This document shows positions 1 through 10,300 of a stretch of DNA of 64,000 nucleotides, piece after piece. The notes under the pieces were generated by a model. The model did no database searches, was not told the DNA's origin, and was given only the letters and a program-made list of their open reading frames with translations. A program made the position numbers and the translations under genes. The stretch is from positions 62,001 to 126,000 of the forward strand of contig CANSEY010000006.1 of assembly GCA_947646015.1 (NCBI GenBank), in the 5' to 3' direction. Each line of letters begins with the position of its first letter. Position 1 is the stretch's first letter. This stretch comes from an uncultured Bacteroides sp. (GTDB taxonomy: Bacteria; Bacteroidota; Bacteroidia; Bacteroidales; Bacteroidaceae).

Positions 1-687
1 CCATTGGTCGTTTCCCGCGTCCAGGTGGACAATGACTTTGGCGTCGGGACATATAGCTTTCACGGCATCATATCCCACATTGTTGAGTGCAGTCAGTTGT
101 TCGGGATTATCAACAGACCCCACAGGAAGCATCATGCCGGGAGTTGTTTCATTACCTACCTGTACCCATTCCGGTGTAACCCCAACCGCTTTTAACGCGG
201 TAAGAACTGATTTCACATGTTCGCCGAGAGCAATTTTGAGATCATCAAATGAAAGCTCTTTCCACGCCTCCGGCATTTCCTGATGTCCGGGGTCGGCCCA
301 GGTATCAGAAAAATGGAAGTCGATCATCGTACGTAATCCCAGACGCTCGGCACGTTTTGCTTTCACTATTACGTCATTCATGTTGTTCCAGCCGTCTTTC
401 GGGTTAACCCATACACGAAGACGGATAGAGTTGACTCCGCAATAATCACGCAAGAGTTCCATACACTCCATCTCTTGGCGATTCTCGTCCGGCGTGTAGA
501 ACTTGAGTCCTTCCGCTTCCATTTGAGTCAGCCAACTTACGTCTGCACCACGTGCAAAGCCTTCTTCTTTTACAACCTTTTGCGGTTCTTCTTGACGAGG
601 ATTTGTAACCGGGCCATCTTCACTACACCCGTTTGTAGCCATTGAAGCAATGAGTGCTACTATTGATAATATGCTTGCTATTTTCAT
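1..687 (-). CDS. GH53 endo-beta-1,4-galactanase (3' part outside the window)
   Basis: This enzyme hydrolyses beta-1,4-galactan side chains of pectin. The 229 codons present begin with a lipoprotein signal peptide (lipobox ending ATNGC, about residue 21), so the protein is probably a surface lipoprotein. GH53 hallmarks follow in order: GADVSWLTQMEAEG, LRVWVNP, IDFHFSDTWADP, and VQVGNET, whose Glu is the acid/base residue in this family. The nucleophile Glu would lie in the missing part. It is the last visible gene of an operon susC-susD-binding protein-GH53, with a 10-bp gap to the gene before it. In the known Bacteroides galactan PUL this enzyme makes the oligosaccharides that SusC/D import. 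The family call is firm; only surface location is inferred. Confidence 0.93.
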   Translation of the reverse strand, partial: MKIASILSIVALIASMATNGCSEDGPVTNPRQEEPQKVVKEEGFARGADVSWLTQMEAEGLKFYTPDENRQEMECMELLRDYCGVNSIRLRVWVNPKDGWNNMNDVIVKAKRAERLGLRTMIDFHFSDTWADPGHQEMPEAWKELSFDDLKIALGEHVKSVLTALKAVGVTPEWVQVGNETTPGMMLPVGSVDNPEQLTALNNVGYDAVKAICPDAKVIVHLDAGNDQW

Positions 688-697
688 TGAAACTGAT

Positions 698-2410
698 TTA
701 TTTAAGTGAGTAAGAATAAGTTTGGTGTCCCAAATCAACGGTAAGGACATAGGTTTTGCCTATTTCGAGTTCATCGTCTCCGTCAAATCCTGCTAAGGAT
801 TCAGAATGCTTCAGGTGCAGAATGCCGGAACCACCGCCGAAGAAAAGGTTCCAGTTGTTATTTATCAGCACTTTTACTCCCCAAGGACTTTTCTTTTCTT
901 TAATGAACTCGGCTGTAAATATCTCTGGATTTTCTGCAGACTGTGTCATGGGGGATTCAGACCAATTATCGTTAAGTCCGGTAAATGTCACAGTCTGCAC
1001 TTGAGTCAGTTCATAGGTCAATGACTTCATGTTGAAATCCATAACATACAGCCCTTGTGCCGGTGCGGGAATGTTGTCTTTAGACTCTGCAAGGATCAAT
1101 GTGCCGGACAAGTCGGTAGAGCCATCGGCTGCATTATAGGCGGGCTCCCATGCTTGTTCAGTATATGCACGATATCCCCATTCAGAATCTATCCAATGTG
1201 CACCACCATAGCAAAGTCCGGCTTCATCATATAAAGTGAGGTAATCGTCAAAACCTTCCCAATTGGTTATGCCGGAGAAGTACAGATACTGAGAGACTTC
1301 CGGCTGCGGAACGTCTTCTCCGATGCCGATGGTAAATTGAAGAGGATTGGATAAATCAAGAACCAGGAGATTTTCTCCGGCGGGCATAGTTACAGAAATA
1401 TTATCTGCACTCTCACCGAACAAGAGGTTTTGCGAATTGCCGCCAAATGCGACAGTTTGCTCAATAGCAGGTCCTATATCGGTTGTTTCCCGGTTGTACA
1501 GGCTACCCTTTCCTGATACGGAAATGGTCAGGGTAGATTGTGTTGCCAGATTTACCGGCAGTGTCCATTGATTGCTCTGCTTGTTGTAAGCCATTTCGCC
1601 CGTTACATCTCCACTAACTGACAGACTGGCAACATGCAGCGCACTCCACCATCCTTCAACCGTGTTTACGGTAGTGTAATAGCATCCTGACGGATTCGGG
1701 AACCAAAAGTTCCAGTGACTGTCTTCCGATGAAGCATAAAATGTCTTTCCTTCTTCACCAAGATTACCCCACATTACATTATTGGCTTCGCGAAGCCACC
1801 AGTTTTCCCATCCGTTGACGCCCATAAAACCTTTATAAATGCCATCTTCAGCAGGAGAGGCAAGCATCATAGATGTGTTCTTCCAGTCCTTGTCAAGCAC
1901 TTGAGCCAAGACAAGCTCAATGCGATAAGACTGGACCAGAACCTCCATGACATTAGAGTATTCGGGAGCGATGTTGGCTGCCAATGCCGAACGCATCCGA
2001 ATCCATAACGGAGCCTTCTCATTGGCCTCATAACCTAAACGATCAAGCAGAGAATTAAGCTCCTCGCAAAGAAATTGACGGGAATGGATATTCTTATCCA
2101 CCGCAATATTTAACGGAGCAGTAAAGTGTTCATCCTTTGAGAACTGAATCGTTATTTCCGCAACATTCACCGGAGCTTGCAAAAGTGTATCACTAAGCGC
2201 CAAACGTCCGTCGCCACTCCAATAAACTGTCAATGCCAAAGCCTGCGGATTGTCTGGCGTAAGAATAACTTCATTCGGGCCCCCCATCAATTCCATAGAG
2301 TTTCCGGACAAGACGTAAACCGGATCAATATCGCTATCACAGGAGGTGGTAGCTACTGTCATAACAGCTGACAATAATATCAATTTAACTATTGTACTAA
2401 AAACTTTCAT
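698..2410 (-). CDS. SusE/SusF-like surface glycan-binding lipoprotein
   Basis: A 570-residue lipoprotein (lipobox VATTSC near residue 24) with the layout of SusE/SusF-type outer-membrane binding proteins: an N-terminal SusE-like Ig domain beginning near LSGNSMELMGG, then repeated modules. The modules carry aromatic-rich segments such as KGFMGVNGWENWWLRE, YFSGITNWEGFDDYLTLYD and FTGLNDNWSESPM, typical of tandem CBM-like starch or galactan-binding domains. It has no catalytic motif. It lies 11 bp from the susD stop and 10 bp from the GH53 start, so it is co-transcribed and probably holds galactan at the cell surface. The binding specificity is inferred from the neighbouring GH53. Confidence 0.85.
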   Translation of the reverse strand: MKVFSTIVKLILLSAVMTVATTSCDSDIDPVYVLSGNSMELMGGPNEVILTPDNPQALALTVYWSGDGRLALSDTLLQAPVNVAEITIQFSKDEHFTAPLNIAVDKNIHSRQFLCEELNSLLDRLGYEANEKAPLWIRMRSALAANIAPEYSNVMEVLVQSYRIELVLAQVLDKDWKNTSMMLASPAEDGIYKGFMGVNGWENWWLREANNVMWGNLGEEGKTFYASSEDSHWNFWFPNPSGCYYTTVNTVEGWWSALHVASLSVSGDVTGEMAYNKQSNQWTLPVNLATQSTLTISVSGKGSLYNRETTDIGPAIEQTVAFGGNSQNLLFGESADNISVTMPAGENLLVLDLSNPLQFTIGIGEDVPQPEVSQYLYFSGITNWEGFDDYLTLYDEAGLCYGGAHWIDSEWGYRAYTEQAWEPAYNAADGSTDLSGTLILAESKDNIPAPAQGLYVMDFNMKSLTYELTQVQTVTFTGLNDNWSESPMTQSAENPEIFTAEFIKEKKSPWGVKVLINNNWNLFFGGGSGILHLKHSESLAGFDGDDELEIGKTYVLTVDLGHQTYSYSLK

Positions 2411-2421
2411 ATCGTATCTTT

Positions 2422-4035
2422 TTAATAGAGTGGATTATGTAGATTAGGATTGGCTGTAAGATCTGTATCAGGAATGGGATAAATATTATATTTTTTGTTC
2501 ACGGCACGGCCGTCAAGAACGCCCCCTTTCCATTGCCAGATATAATCTGCTGATACAAACTTATTGAATCTTATAAGATCAGTTCTACGCACTGATTCGA
2601 GGTATAACTCCCTGGCTCTTTCATCAAGAATGAAATCGAGCGTAAAATCACTATCTGAGATTTTTCCGCTTTCATCCTGGTTATATGCACGCAAACGAAC
2701 CTGATTTACAAGTTCCAATGCTTCGGCTCGCGACAGCCCTGTTCCTCCTCTTAGTTGTGCTTCGGCTGCCATCAGATAGATGTCGGCAAGCCGGAGTAGG
2801 GGATAGTCGGTAGAGCATCCTGTGGCAGCAGAATTGGATGCTGCTACGCCCTCATCAGTGAGATTGGAGAACTTTTCAAAGAAATAGCCTTCGGCTTGGT
2901 TATCGATTGCACCGGTAAAGAACTGTGCTTGTCCTTCTGTATAAAACATAGCGCGGCTGTCTTTGGTTGTAGCAATATCTCCAAACTTTGCTGTCATCTC
3001 ACCACGCGCACGAAACATACCCCAGCCGTTGGACAATCCATACTTGGCGGGGTCTTGTGTGCTCGAATTGCCACATGATCCACAAATTATATATGTTCCT
3101 CCGCCCCACGTAACTGATGTTGTGGCGTCACACACCATAGCAAACAAAATTTCATGTGTTCGCTTGTGATTATCGGCATTAAATAATTTGGCATATTCCG
3201 GTTCCAGATAGAATGCAGGATTGGAAATTACTTGTTTGCAAGCAGTAATACATTCTGTATAATACTTAGTATCCACATTGCCACGATATACTGCGCTGTT
3301 TAAATAAAGACGGGCAAGGAGTGCCCATGCCACGGGTTTACTGGCACGGCCGTATTCGTTGGTAGCGGGCAATGCTGATGAAACTCCTTCGGCAACCAGT
3401 TCTTTCAGTTCGCTTTCGATAAAATCAAACATCCCAATCCCATCGTAGGCTTCCGGGATATAACCGATAACTGGCGTATTTTCATCCACTTTAGGACCTT
3501 GACGATACAAATCGAGTACCATCCAATAACTGAATGATCTCATAAAACGAGCTTCCGAACGGAAAGTACGGATCTCAGTTTGTTCGGCTTCTGAAAACCG
3601 GGCAATCTCTTCATCCGAACAATGGCGAAGAAACTCATTACACAAGGCTATGTTGAAGAAAAGCCAGTAATAGGAGTCAGAAACCCAAGAATCTTTCGCA
3701 TCCCAACTGATATAGGTAAGGTCAGACAGGTTGTTTCCTGAAAGCCAGGTATTAGCTACTTCATCGGTAGCGGCTTCTTGCAGATTGAAATAGCCACGGG
3801 AAAAGTCTTGCTTGTTAATGCTGGTGAGGTCTCCGTTGTCTCCACCTTGTCCTTGTCCTGCAAGAACATACGAGGCATATATTTTGGCAAGAACTCTCTT
3901 ATAATTTGCCGCTTCAGCATAAACATCTTTTGAGGTATCTTCTGTTGTCGGCATCTGATCAAGAACATCTGTACACGAGCTTGCTACAAGGGTCATGCAC
4001 CATACGATTATTGTTAGTATATTAATTTTCTTCAT
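2422..4035 (-). CDS. SusD-family glycan-binding lipoprotein (galactan PUL)
   Basis: A 537-residue SusD/RagB family lipoprotein, the lid of the SusC channel. The signal peptide ends in the lipobox VASSC (Cys about 20). Typical SusD features follow: TEDTSKDVYAEAANYKRVLAKIYASY near the N-terminus, the TPR-like segment with RSEARFMRSFSYWMVLDLYR, the region PLLRLADIYLMAAEAQLRGG, and the C-terminal RARELYLESVRRTDLIRFNKF followed by YPIPDTDLTANPNLHNP. It follows susC by 11 bp and precedes the binding-protein gene by 11 bp. It is expected to capture beta-1,4-galactan oligosaccharides. Confidence 0.95.
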   Translation of the reverse strand: MKKINILTIIVWCMTLVASSCTDVLDQMPTTEDTSKDVYAEAANYKRVLAKIYASYVLAGQGQGGDNGDLTSINKQDFSRGYFNLQEAATDEVANTWLSGNNLSDLTYISWDAKDSWVSDSYYWLFFNIALCNEFLRHCSDEEIARFSEAEQTEIRTFRSEARFMRSFSYWMVLDLYRQGPKVDENTPVIGYIPEAYDGIGMFDFIESELKELVAEGVSSALPATNEYGRASKPVAWALLARLYLNSAVYRGNVDTKYYTECITACKQVISNPAFYLEPEYAKLFNADNHKRTHEILFAMVCDATTSVTWGGGTYIICGSCGNSSTQDPAKYGLSNGWGMFRARGEMTAKFGDIATTKDSRAMFYTEGQAQFFTGAIDNQAEGYFFEKFSNLTDEGVAASNSAATGCSTDYPLLRLADIYLMAAEAQLRGGTGLSRAEALELVNQVRLRAYNQDESGKISDSDFTLDFILDERARELYLESVRRTDLIRFNKFVSADYIWQWKGGVLDGRAVNKKYNIYPIPDTDLTANPNLHNPLY

Positions 4036-4046
4036 GGTTTATTCAG

Positions 4047-7025
4047 TTAAAAATTAAGGCCAATAGTGATAGAATACGTGCGGGGACGCGGATAAACAGA
4101 TGTGTCGACACCATTGGCTGTTTCAGGGTCTACACCTTTATATTTAGTCACGGTAAAGACATTCTGCACCATGGCAGAGGCATGAAGGCCGATGGTCTTA
4201 TATATGCGACCGAAGTCATAAGAGAGTTGCAGGTTGTCCATCTTCAAGAACGAAGCGTTTTCAAGATAATGGTCACTGAGAAACTGCCTCTTGGTAAAGC
4301 GGGTATCCAGGAAACTCCGATTTAAGTTATTAAGTTGATAATCGTTATAGCTCATGGTTTCCCATGCACCTGTATTCATGGCCATACCATTAAAGATATA
4401 TCCTCCTATATTGGCTCTAAGCGAGGTTGAAAGTGTCCACTTCTTATAGCGCAGCGAGGTTGAAAAGCCCAAAATCCAGTCTGGTGCCGGTGAATGATGA
4501 TGGTAGCGGTCTTTGTTCGTTATCTCGCCATCTCCGTCAAGGTCGGCATACAAGCCTTCAATGGGTTGCCCCGTCTCCGCATCATACAATTGCTTGTATA
4601 AATAGAATGAGTAGGGAGCGTAATCAGTAGAGAACACCTGCATCTGGTAAGCATCAATCCAGGGACCTACTTCTGTGTCAGGGCTTGGAGCACCGGGAGT
4701 AAGCGTAAGATTCTTTATCCTTACTTTTTGCCATGCAGCATTGGCACTTGCCGTCCATGACCAATTTTTTGTATTGATGATGTGTCCGGTAACAGAGAGT
4801 TCAAGTCCTTTTGAGTCTACATTGCCCACATTTTGAAGCATTAGCTTATCAAAGTTCGTACCGGCTGGCATCGGAACAGTGGCCAGAAGATTTTCGGTCT
4901 TTCTGGTATAGAAATCAGCAGAAAAGGTAAATCTGTTTTCTAAAAATGCCAGATCTATACCATAGTTCCATGATTTAGTAGTTTCCCATTTCAATTCAGG
5001 ATTATATGCTTCAGGACGATAGGTATATATCGGATTTCCGCCAAACAGGTATTGTGCTCCGTCAAGTCCCGGAGTGTAGACCGGAATGTAGCCATAATTG
5101 GTGATACCATCTTGCTGTCCGGTTATACCATAGGATACGCGCAACTTCACGTCATTCATCACTGTGCGCAAAGGCTCAAAGAAGTGCTCTTGTGAAACCC
5201 TCCAAGCTAAGGCTACTGAGGGGAAAGTACCCCAACGATTGTCGGATGCAAATCGAGACGAGCCGTCGCGGCGCATGGTGGCCGTAAGCAAATAGCGATC
5301 CATGAATGTGTAATTCAAACGCCCATAGTATGACATGAGTGAATGCCGCTGATCGGTTGCGGCAGAAGTCGACTGCTGTACTCCATCGGCACTCAGAATG
5401 GCATAAAACGGAGTGGTATATTTCCAGAATTGATAATCATATCCTGCTGTTACATCAATGCCGGAATGAATAGCATCGAAGTCATTATGATAATTGGCAT
5501 AAATCGTGAGCAGTTTATTGTAATTCTTTTGCGGGCCGTATGTGTAGTCACGTCCGCCGGTTGTATAATAAGAAACGGCCTCTTTAGGTACATAAATATG
5601 TCCTTTGCCTTTTGACCAGTCATATCCGCCCGTAGTATGCAAACGCAAGCCCTTTACCCATTTTACATTCCAATCCACGCTGGCACTTCCTATAAATCGA
5701 TAGACATCCGATGTGGAATCGTATTGATTCAGTCGGCCGACAGCATTGGCTAATGCTCCCGTCACCGGTACGCCATTGGCATCGATAGCCTCGTTGTAAC
5801 CACCAAAGGTGTCGTTTCCGGAATATACCGGAATGGTGGGGTTGAGCGTACTGCCTGCCCAGATTGCATCGGTATCAGCAAAGCGATTCTTAGAATAAGT
5901 GCCTTTTAAACCTATATTAAATCTCAGCTCGTTATGGAAAAACGAAGGAGTAAGGTTTACGTTTCCGGTAAAGCGTTTTGTATTATCCGTTTTCAAGATA
6001 CCATCCTGATAATACATACCGGTTGAAACACGAAATGGCAACCAAGGAAGTGCAAGTCCTGAAACACTAAGGTTATTATCTGTTCCGAAAGCTGTTTGAT
6101 AAATTTCATCGTTCCAGTTTGTACGATAGTCACCAAGCAATGACTTTTGGTGTTCCGTACCATACTGATTGACAATATTTATAAATTCGTCTGTGTTCAG
6201 CATATCCGAAGTCTTGGTCTTGGTTGCAATGGAATTGGTCGTTTGGAAAGAGACCTTAATATCACTCCCGCTTCCCTTTTTGGTTGTTATGATGATGACG
6301 CCGTTGGATGCTCGTGATCCATAAATAGCAGTGGATGAAGCATCTTTCAGCACGGTCATACTCTCTATGTCGTTCGGATTTATAAGGCTTAGAAAGTTTC
6401 CGCCGCCGGATATGGAACCACCCACTTCCATAGGAACCCCGTCCAGTACAATTAATGGGTCATTGGATGCGTTAAGTGATGCGCCACCACGAATGCGTAT
6501 GGTTGAGACAGATGTAGGCGAACCTCCGCCATTTACTATTTGCACACCGGCGATCTTGCCATTCACAAGCTCTTCAGGCGATGAAACCATGCCTTTATTA
6601 AAGTCTTTAGTACCCACAGAGGCAACCGAGCCGGTCAGATCGCTTTTGCGTTGTGTTCCGTATCCGATGATTACTACATCACTCAGTACTTGTGAGTCGC
6701 TTTTCATTTGTACATTCAGTACGTTACTGTTTACGGGGATAGTTATCACTTTAGTTTCATATCCTACGTAAGAAAATTGTAGTTCCTTACTGTCTTTCGG
6801 TACATTCAGAGTATAGTTTCCGTCAAAGTCGGTCACTGTACCTGTGGATGTTCCTACGATAAGAATGCTGACTCCGATCATCGGCTCTTTGTTCTCATCG
6901 ATCACTTGTCCGGTCATTTTCTTGTCTCCCTGTTGGGCAAAGGCAGGAATTGCGCCTCCAAGAAAAGCTGTACATAATATAAGTAGTACAGTCAGATGGC
7001 GTAGATTTAAGATATTACAGTTCAT
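4047..7025 (-). CDS. SusC-family TonB-dependent glycan transporter (galactan PUL)
   Basis: A 992-residue outer-membrane TonB-dependent transporter of the SusC/RagA type. A Sec signal peptide ends near AFAQQ. It is followed by a CarboxypepD-like domain (TGQVIDENKEPMIGVSIL to SYVGYET), a TonB-box-like stretch (DVVIIGYGTQ), the plug domain (IRIRGGASLNASNDPLIVLDGVPM and SMTVLKDASSTAIYGSRASNGV) and a 22-strand barrel ending in the aromatic SITIGLNF. There is no STN domain, which fits control by an HTCS-type regulator instead of FecR/ECF sigma. It pairs with the SusD directly downstream. Confidence 0.96.
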   Translation of the reverse strand: MNCNILNLRHLTVLLILCTAFLGGAIPAFAQQGDKKMTGQVIDENKEPMIGVSILIVGTSTGTVTDFDGNYTLNVPKDSKELQFSYVGYETKVITIPVNSNVLNVQMKSDSQVLSDVVIIGYGTQRKSDLTGSVASVGTKDFNKGMVSSPEELVNGKIAGVQIVNGGGSPTSVSTIRIRGGASLNASNDPLIVLDGVPMEVGGSISGGGNFLSLINPNDIESMTVLKDASSTAIYGSRASNGVIIITTKKGSGSDIKVSFQTTNSIATKTKTSDMLNTDEFINIVNQYGTEHQKSLLGDYRTNWNDEIYQTAFGTDNNLSVSGLALPWLPFRVSTGMYYQDGILKTDNTKRFTGNVNLTPSFFHNELRFNIGLKGTYSKNRFADTDAIWAGSTLNPTIPVYSGNDTFGGYNEAIDANGVPVTGALANAVGRLNQYDSTSDVYRFIGSASVDWNVKWVKGLRLHTTGGYDWSKGKGHIYVPKEAVSYYTTGGRDYTYGPQKNYNKLLTIYANYHNDFDAIHSGIDVTAGYDYQFWKYTTPFYAILSADGVQQSTSAATDQRHSLMSYYGRLNYTFMDRYLLTATMRRDGSSRFASDNRWGTFPSVALAWRVSQEHFFEPLRTVMNDVKLRVSYGITGQQDGITNYGYIPVYTPGLDGAQYLFGGNPIYTYRPEAYNPELKWETTKSWNYGIDLAFLENRFTFSADFYTRKTENLLATVPMPAGTNFDKLMLQNVGNVDSKGLELSVTGHIINTKNWSWTASANAAWQKVRIKNLTLTPGAPSPDTEVGPWIDAYQMQVFSTDYAPYSFYLYKQLYDAETGQPIEGLYADLDGDGEITNKDRYHHHSPAPDWILGFSTSLRYKKWTLSTSLRANIGGYIFNGMAMNTGAWETMSYNDYQLNNLNRSFLDTRFTKRQFLSDHYLENASFLKMDNLQLSYDFGRIYKTIGLHASAMVQNVFTVTKYKGVDPETANGVDTSVYPRPRTYSITIGLNF

Positions 7026-7027
7026 AA

Positions 7028-7252
7028 TTATTGTGTAATTGGTAAAAGATTTATTTTATTGAAATATCGGTTAATAGTATCATTCGGTCGGGAGAAGTGG
7101 TATACATCTTTATCTATAGCTGCCTTACGATCTGCTCTCAAATAGCCGAGGGCACGGTAAGCATGTGCGAAAGGTGTGGAAGTCGTTTTACCTTGTGTGC
7201 TGACGAAGGCAAATAACGGACAAATACAAGTAAGAATAAACTGTCTTTTCAT
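7028..7252 (-). CDS. Possible 74-aa leader ORF before susC
   Basis: A small ORF between the regulator and susC. Its start lies 32 bp after a good -7 box (TATCTTTG on the minus strand), and its stop ends 2 bp before the susC ATG, so translation could be coupled. The first about 20 residues resemble a signal peptide (positively charged start, hydrophobic core FILTCICPLFAF). The rest (about residues 22-74) is polar and matches no family I recognise. It could be a real small exported protein, a leader peptide, or chance coding in the 5' leader. Conservation would decide. Confidence 0.35.
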   Translation of the reverse strand: MKRQFILTCICPLFAFVSTQGKTTSTPFAHAYRALGYLRADRKAAIDKDVYHFSRPNDTINRYFNKINLLPITQ

Positions 7253-7283
7253 GCTATCAAATTTAGTGGTTTGTTGATAGCGG

Positions 7284-7291
7284 CAAAGATA
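7284..7291 (-). promoter_or_regulatory. -7 box of the galactan PUL operon
   Basis: On the minus strand the bases read TATCTTTG, a perfect match to the Bacteroides TAnnTTTG box. The -33 region is weak (TTTT about 20 bp upstream), as expected for an activator-dependent promoter. It would start a transcript about 245-250 bp before susC. The rest of the 7253-7367 stretch shows nothing clear. Confidence 0.5.
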
Positions 7292-7367
7292 GACTGCCTG
7301 GCATTTTCATAAAAGCACAGATTGGACATATAAGGATAAAAATAGGACGAAAAGCCCTAAAATGCCT

Positions 7368-10300
7368 CTACAGCCCGTCATTCAAGTATTGGCGCGGTGT
7401 TTTTCCAAACTCTGCCTGAAAGCATTTGGAGAAATAAGAATGATTGGAAAATCCTACCATATACATCACTTCGGCAACGGTGAATTTCTTTTGTTGCAAT
7501 AACATGGCAGCTTTCTTCATGCGGATGGACTTGATATATTCCACGGGAGACATTCCGGTGAGTTGCTTGATTTTCCGGTAAATCTGTTTGTTACTGATTC
7601 CCGACAGTTCGCAAAGTGCGTTGACATTCAGGTCTGCATCGGAGAGGTGATCTTCAATCAGACGGATAATGTTCGACAGAAATTTCTCATCCTGCGATTC
7701 TGCTTCGATCGGTTTAAGTATGGGGAGAGATTCCAACTGTTTTTTGGATGCTATGACTGGTATTTCGTCTTCCTCTACAGCAATGACCGGAATGCTCAGC
7801 CCGATGGAAGTTCCCTTTCCTTTTTCGGAGGTGACTCCATCGATAGAACCGCCGTGTAATTCCGTGTAGGTCTTTACCAGATAAAGTCCGATACCTGTGC
7901 CTTCTTTGCTGCCGCTATGGGGTGACTGGAAGAAACGTTGGAAGATATAAGGAATATCCTGTTGCGGAATGCCTGCTCCCGTATCGGAAACGCAAATCTC
8001 CAGCAAACCGGTTTCCTGCCGATAGAAAAGGGATAAGCGGATATTTCCGCCCTCTGAGGTGAACTTGACAGCATTTGATAATAGATTATCTAGTATTACT
8101 CCAAGTTTGATGGCATCCATATCGGCGTAAATCTTCGCTTTGTTTGCTTCGAAATGGAACGTGAACCGTTTGTCCTCCTCATAGACTGAAAACAAACTGC
8201 GGCTGAATGATACAAGTTCGATGCGTGACAGGATAAGCAATGAATCTTTATTGTCTTCAATCCGGTTGAAGTTGAGTACCTGATGAATCAGCGAGTTGAT
8301 TTTCATGGCGTTGCGCTGCACTTCTTCCAGTGTCTGTTTTTCGTGTACTTCTTCCGTAGACGGAAGTAACTGGCTGATAGGAGCTATGATCCGGCTGAGA
8401 GGTGTCTTCAGCTCATTGGATAAGTTGGTGAAGAATGCCATTTTCTGACGGGACTGTTCCAGTATTTTTTCTTTTTCCCTGCGTTCTGCTTTCAGGCGGT
8501 TTTTAACCCGGAAAAAGTTGATTGTCCATGCGATAAGACTGAGCAGCAGTAAGATATAGATGGCTTTTGCCCATATCGTATAGTACCACGGTGGAAGAAT
8601 CCGGATATTCAGAATATGAGGACGGTTGGATGGTTGTCCGTCTCTCTCCAGCTTGCTGATGATAAGCTGATAATTTCCATAACTCAGATTACTGTATGTA
8701 ATACGGTTGATATTGGATTTCAGAAAGTTCCATTCTTTGTCCATGCCTTCCAGACGATAGACAAACTTGTTTTTCTCGTCCAGCGAATAAGGAAGGTCGG
8801 ATAACTCGAATGACAGGTTATTCTGATCATATTTTAATTTAATTGAGTTGGTATATCGGATATTGGGCACGTCATCTCTGGTGCGTGGCGATACCAGTTG
8901 ATTGTTAATGTATAAGGCAGTCAACAGAATCGGACGTTCCGGTTGGTATGTGGCTTCTAGGTTGGAGTGTGAGATACCGAAGCCGTCGGCTCCTCCCAGA
9001 TAGACACAATCTTCTTTCGGGTCGAACAGCAGGCTTGTAAAGCGTTTGTTTGTCATATTCTGCTGTCGGGCATCCATTGTTTTCCGGTCGATAATCCAGA
9101 GGCCGTTGGTAGTGGATACCCAGATGGAGTTCTTGACGCAAGTCATGGATAAAATCTCGTTGTTGCTGAAACTTCCGAAGGAGATACTCTGCTGGCTCTC
9201 GTCTTTGGGGTTGATGCGCATGACACCGCCATGAAATCCTACCCAAAGCAAGCCGTCCTCATCACATAACAGGTAGTTGGGGCTTTTCTCTCCGGTTAAT
9301 TCGTCTGCAAATAATTTCGTTACTTCCCGTGTGCGGGGATTAATTTTATCTATTCCTTTATTATTGTAGAGCAATACCCATACATTGCCTTCATTATCGG
9401 GAATAATCTGGTTGATAAACATACCGGACAGTCCGTTGTGGACGGAGTAATTCTGTTCGGCTATATATTGTCCGGAGGTAGATTGCATCAATTTGCGCTT
9501 GTCTACTACAAAGATTCCTCCAAGGCATGTTGAAATCCATAGTTGTCCGGCGGTATCTTCAAATATATAATAGGTCCAGTTGGTATTATACGTTCCTGTA
9601 TTGTCTACAATGTTGTAGTGTATGAATTGGCGGGTTGCATAATCGTAGCGGTTGATGCTTCCGTCGGTAGCAATCCATAACTGCTGTTCTTTGTCTTCGT
9701 AAATATGCCGGATGCGGTTGTGAGATAATGGATAAGTCTTGTCGCCCATTCTGTACCAAATGGCATCGTGTCTTTCTCCGGCAGGATCAGTGAAACGAAT
9801 TAATCCGTTGGCTCCTCCAAACCAATAGAACCCTTTTGAGTCACGAAACAGGGAGTAGAATTGGTTTCCGTCTCCCGTACCTGTAATCTGTGAGATTGGA
9901 ATAAACTGCAGCGCACTATTATAGCGTGAGAGGGAGATGCCATAGTCGGTACCCAGCCAGATGTTATGTTCCTGGTCGGCAAAGATATTCCAGATGATAT
10001 TATTGGTCAACGACTGGATATTGCGGGAGTCGTGAATGATGTGTTGTAGCGGGGTGGTATCGTTATGATAGACGTAAAGTCCGTTGTCTGTACCTGCCAG
10101 TAAGTCTCCGTTTCCATCCAGGGCTAATGATTTGATCGAATTATTATGGAAGGCTTCTGTCTGTTTTATCTGTCCGGTTGACGGAAAGTATTGGAAGAGA
10201 TAGCCTTCCGTACCAATCCAGACACACTGGCGGGTGGTATCTTCCAGCAAAGAATTGACGAACAGGTTACTTTGACTGCTATGGATGGGAAGAGGAATGC

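Noticed and set aside
6331..6771. 146-aa plus-strand frame
   Set aside because: Lies entirely opposite the well-supported galactan susC plug region; no family match, codon shadow.
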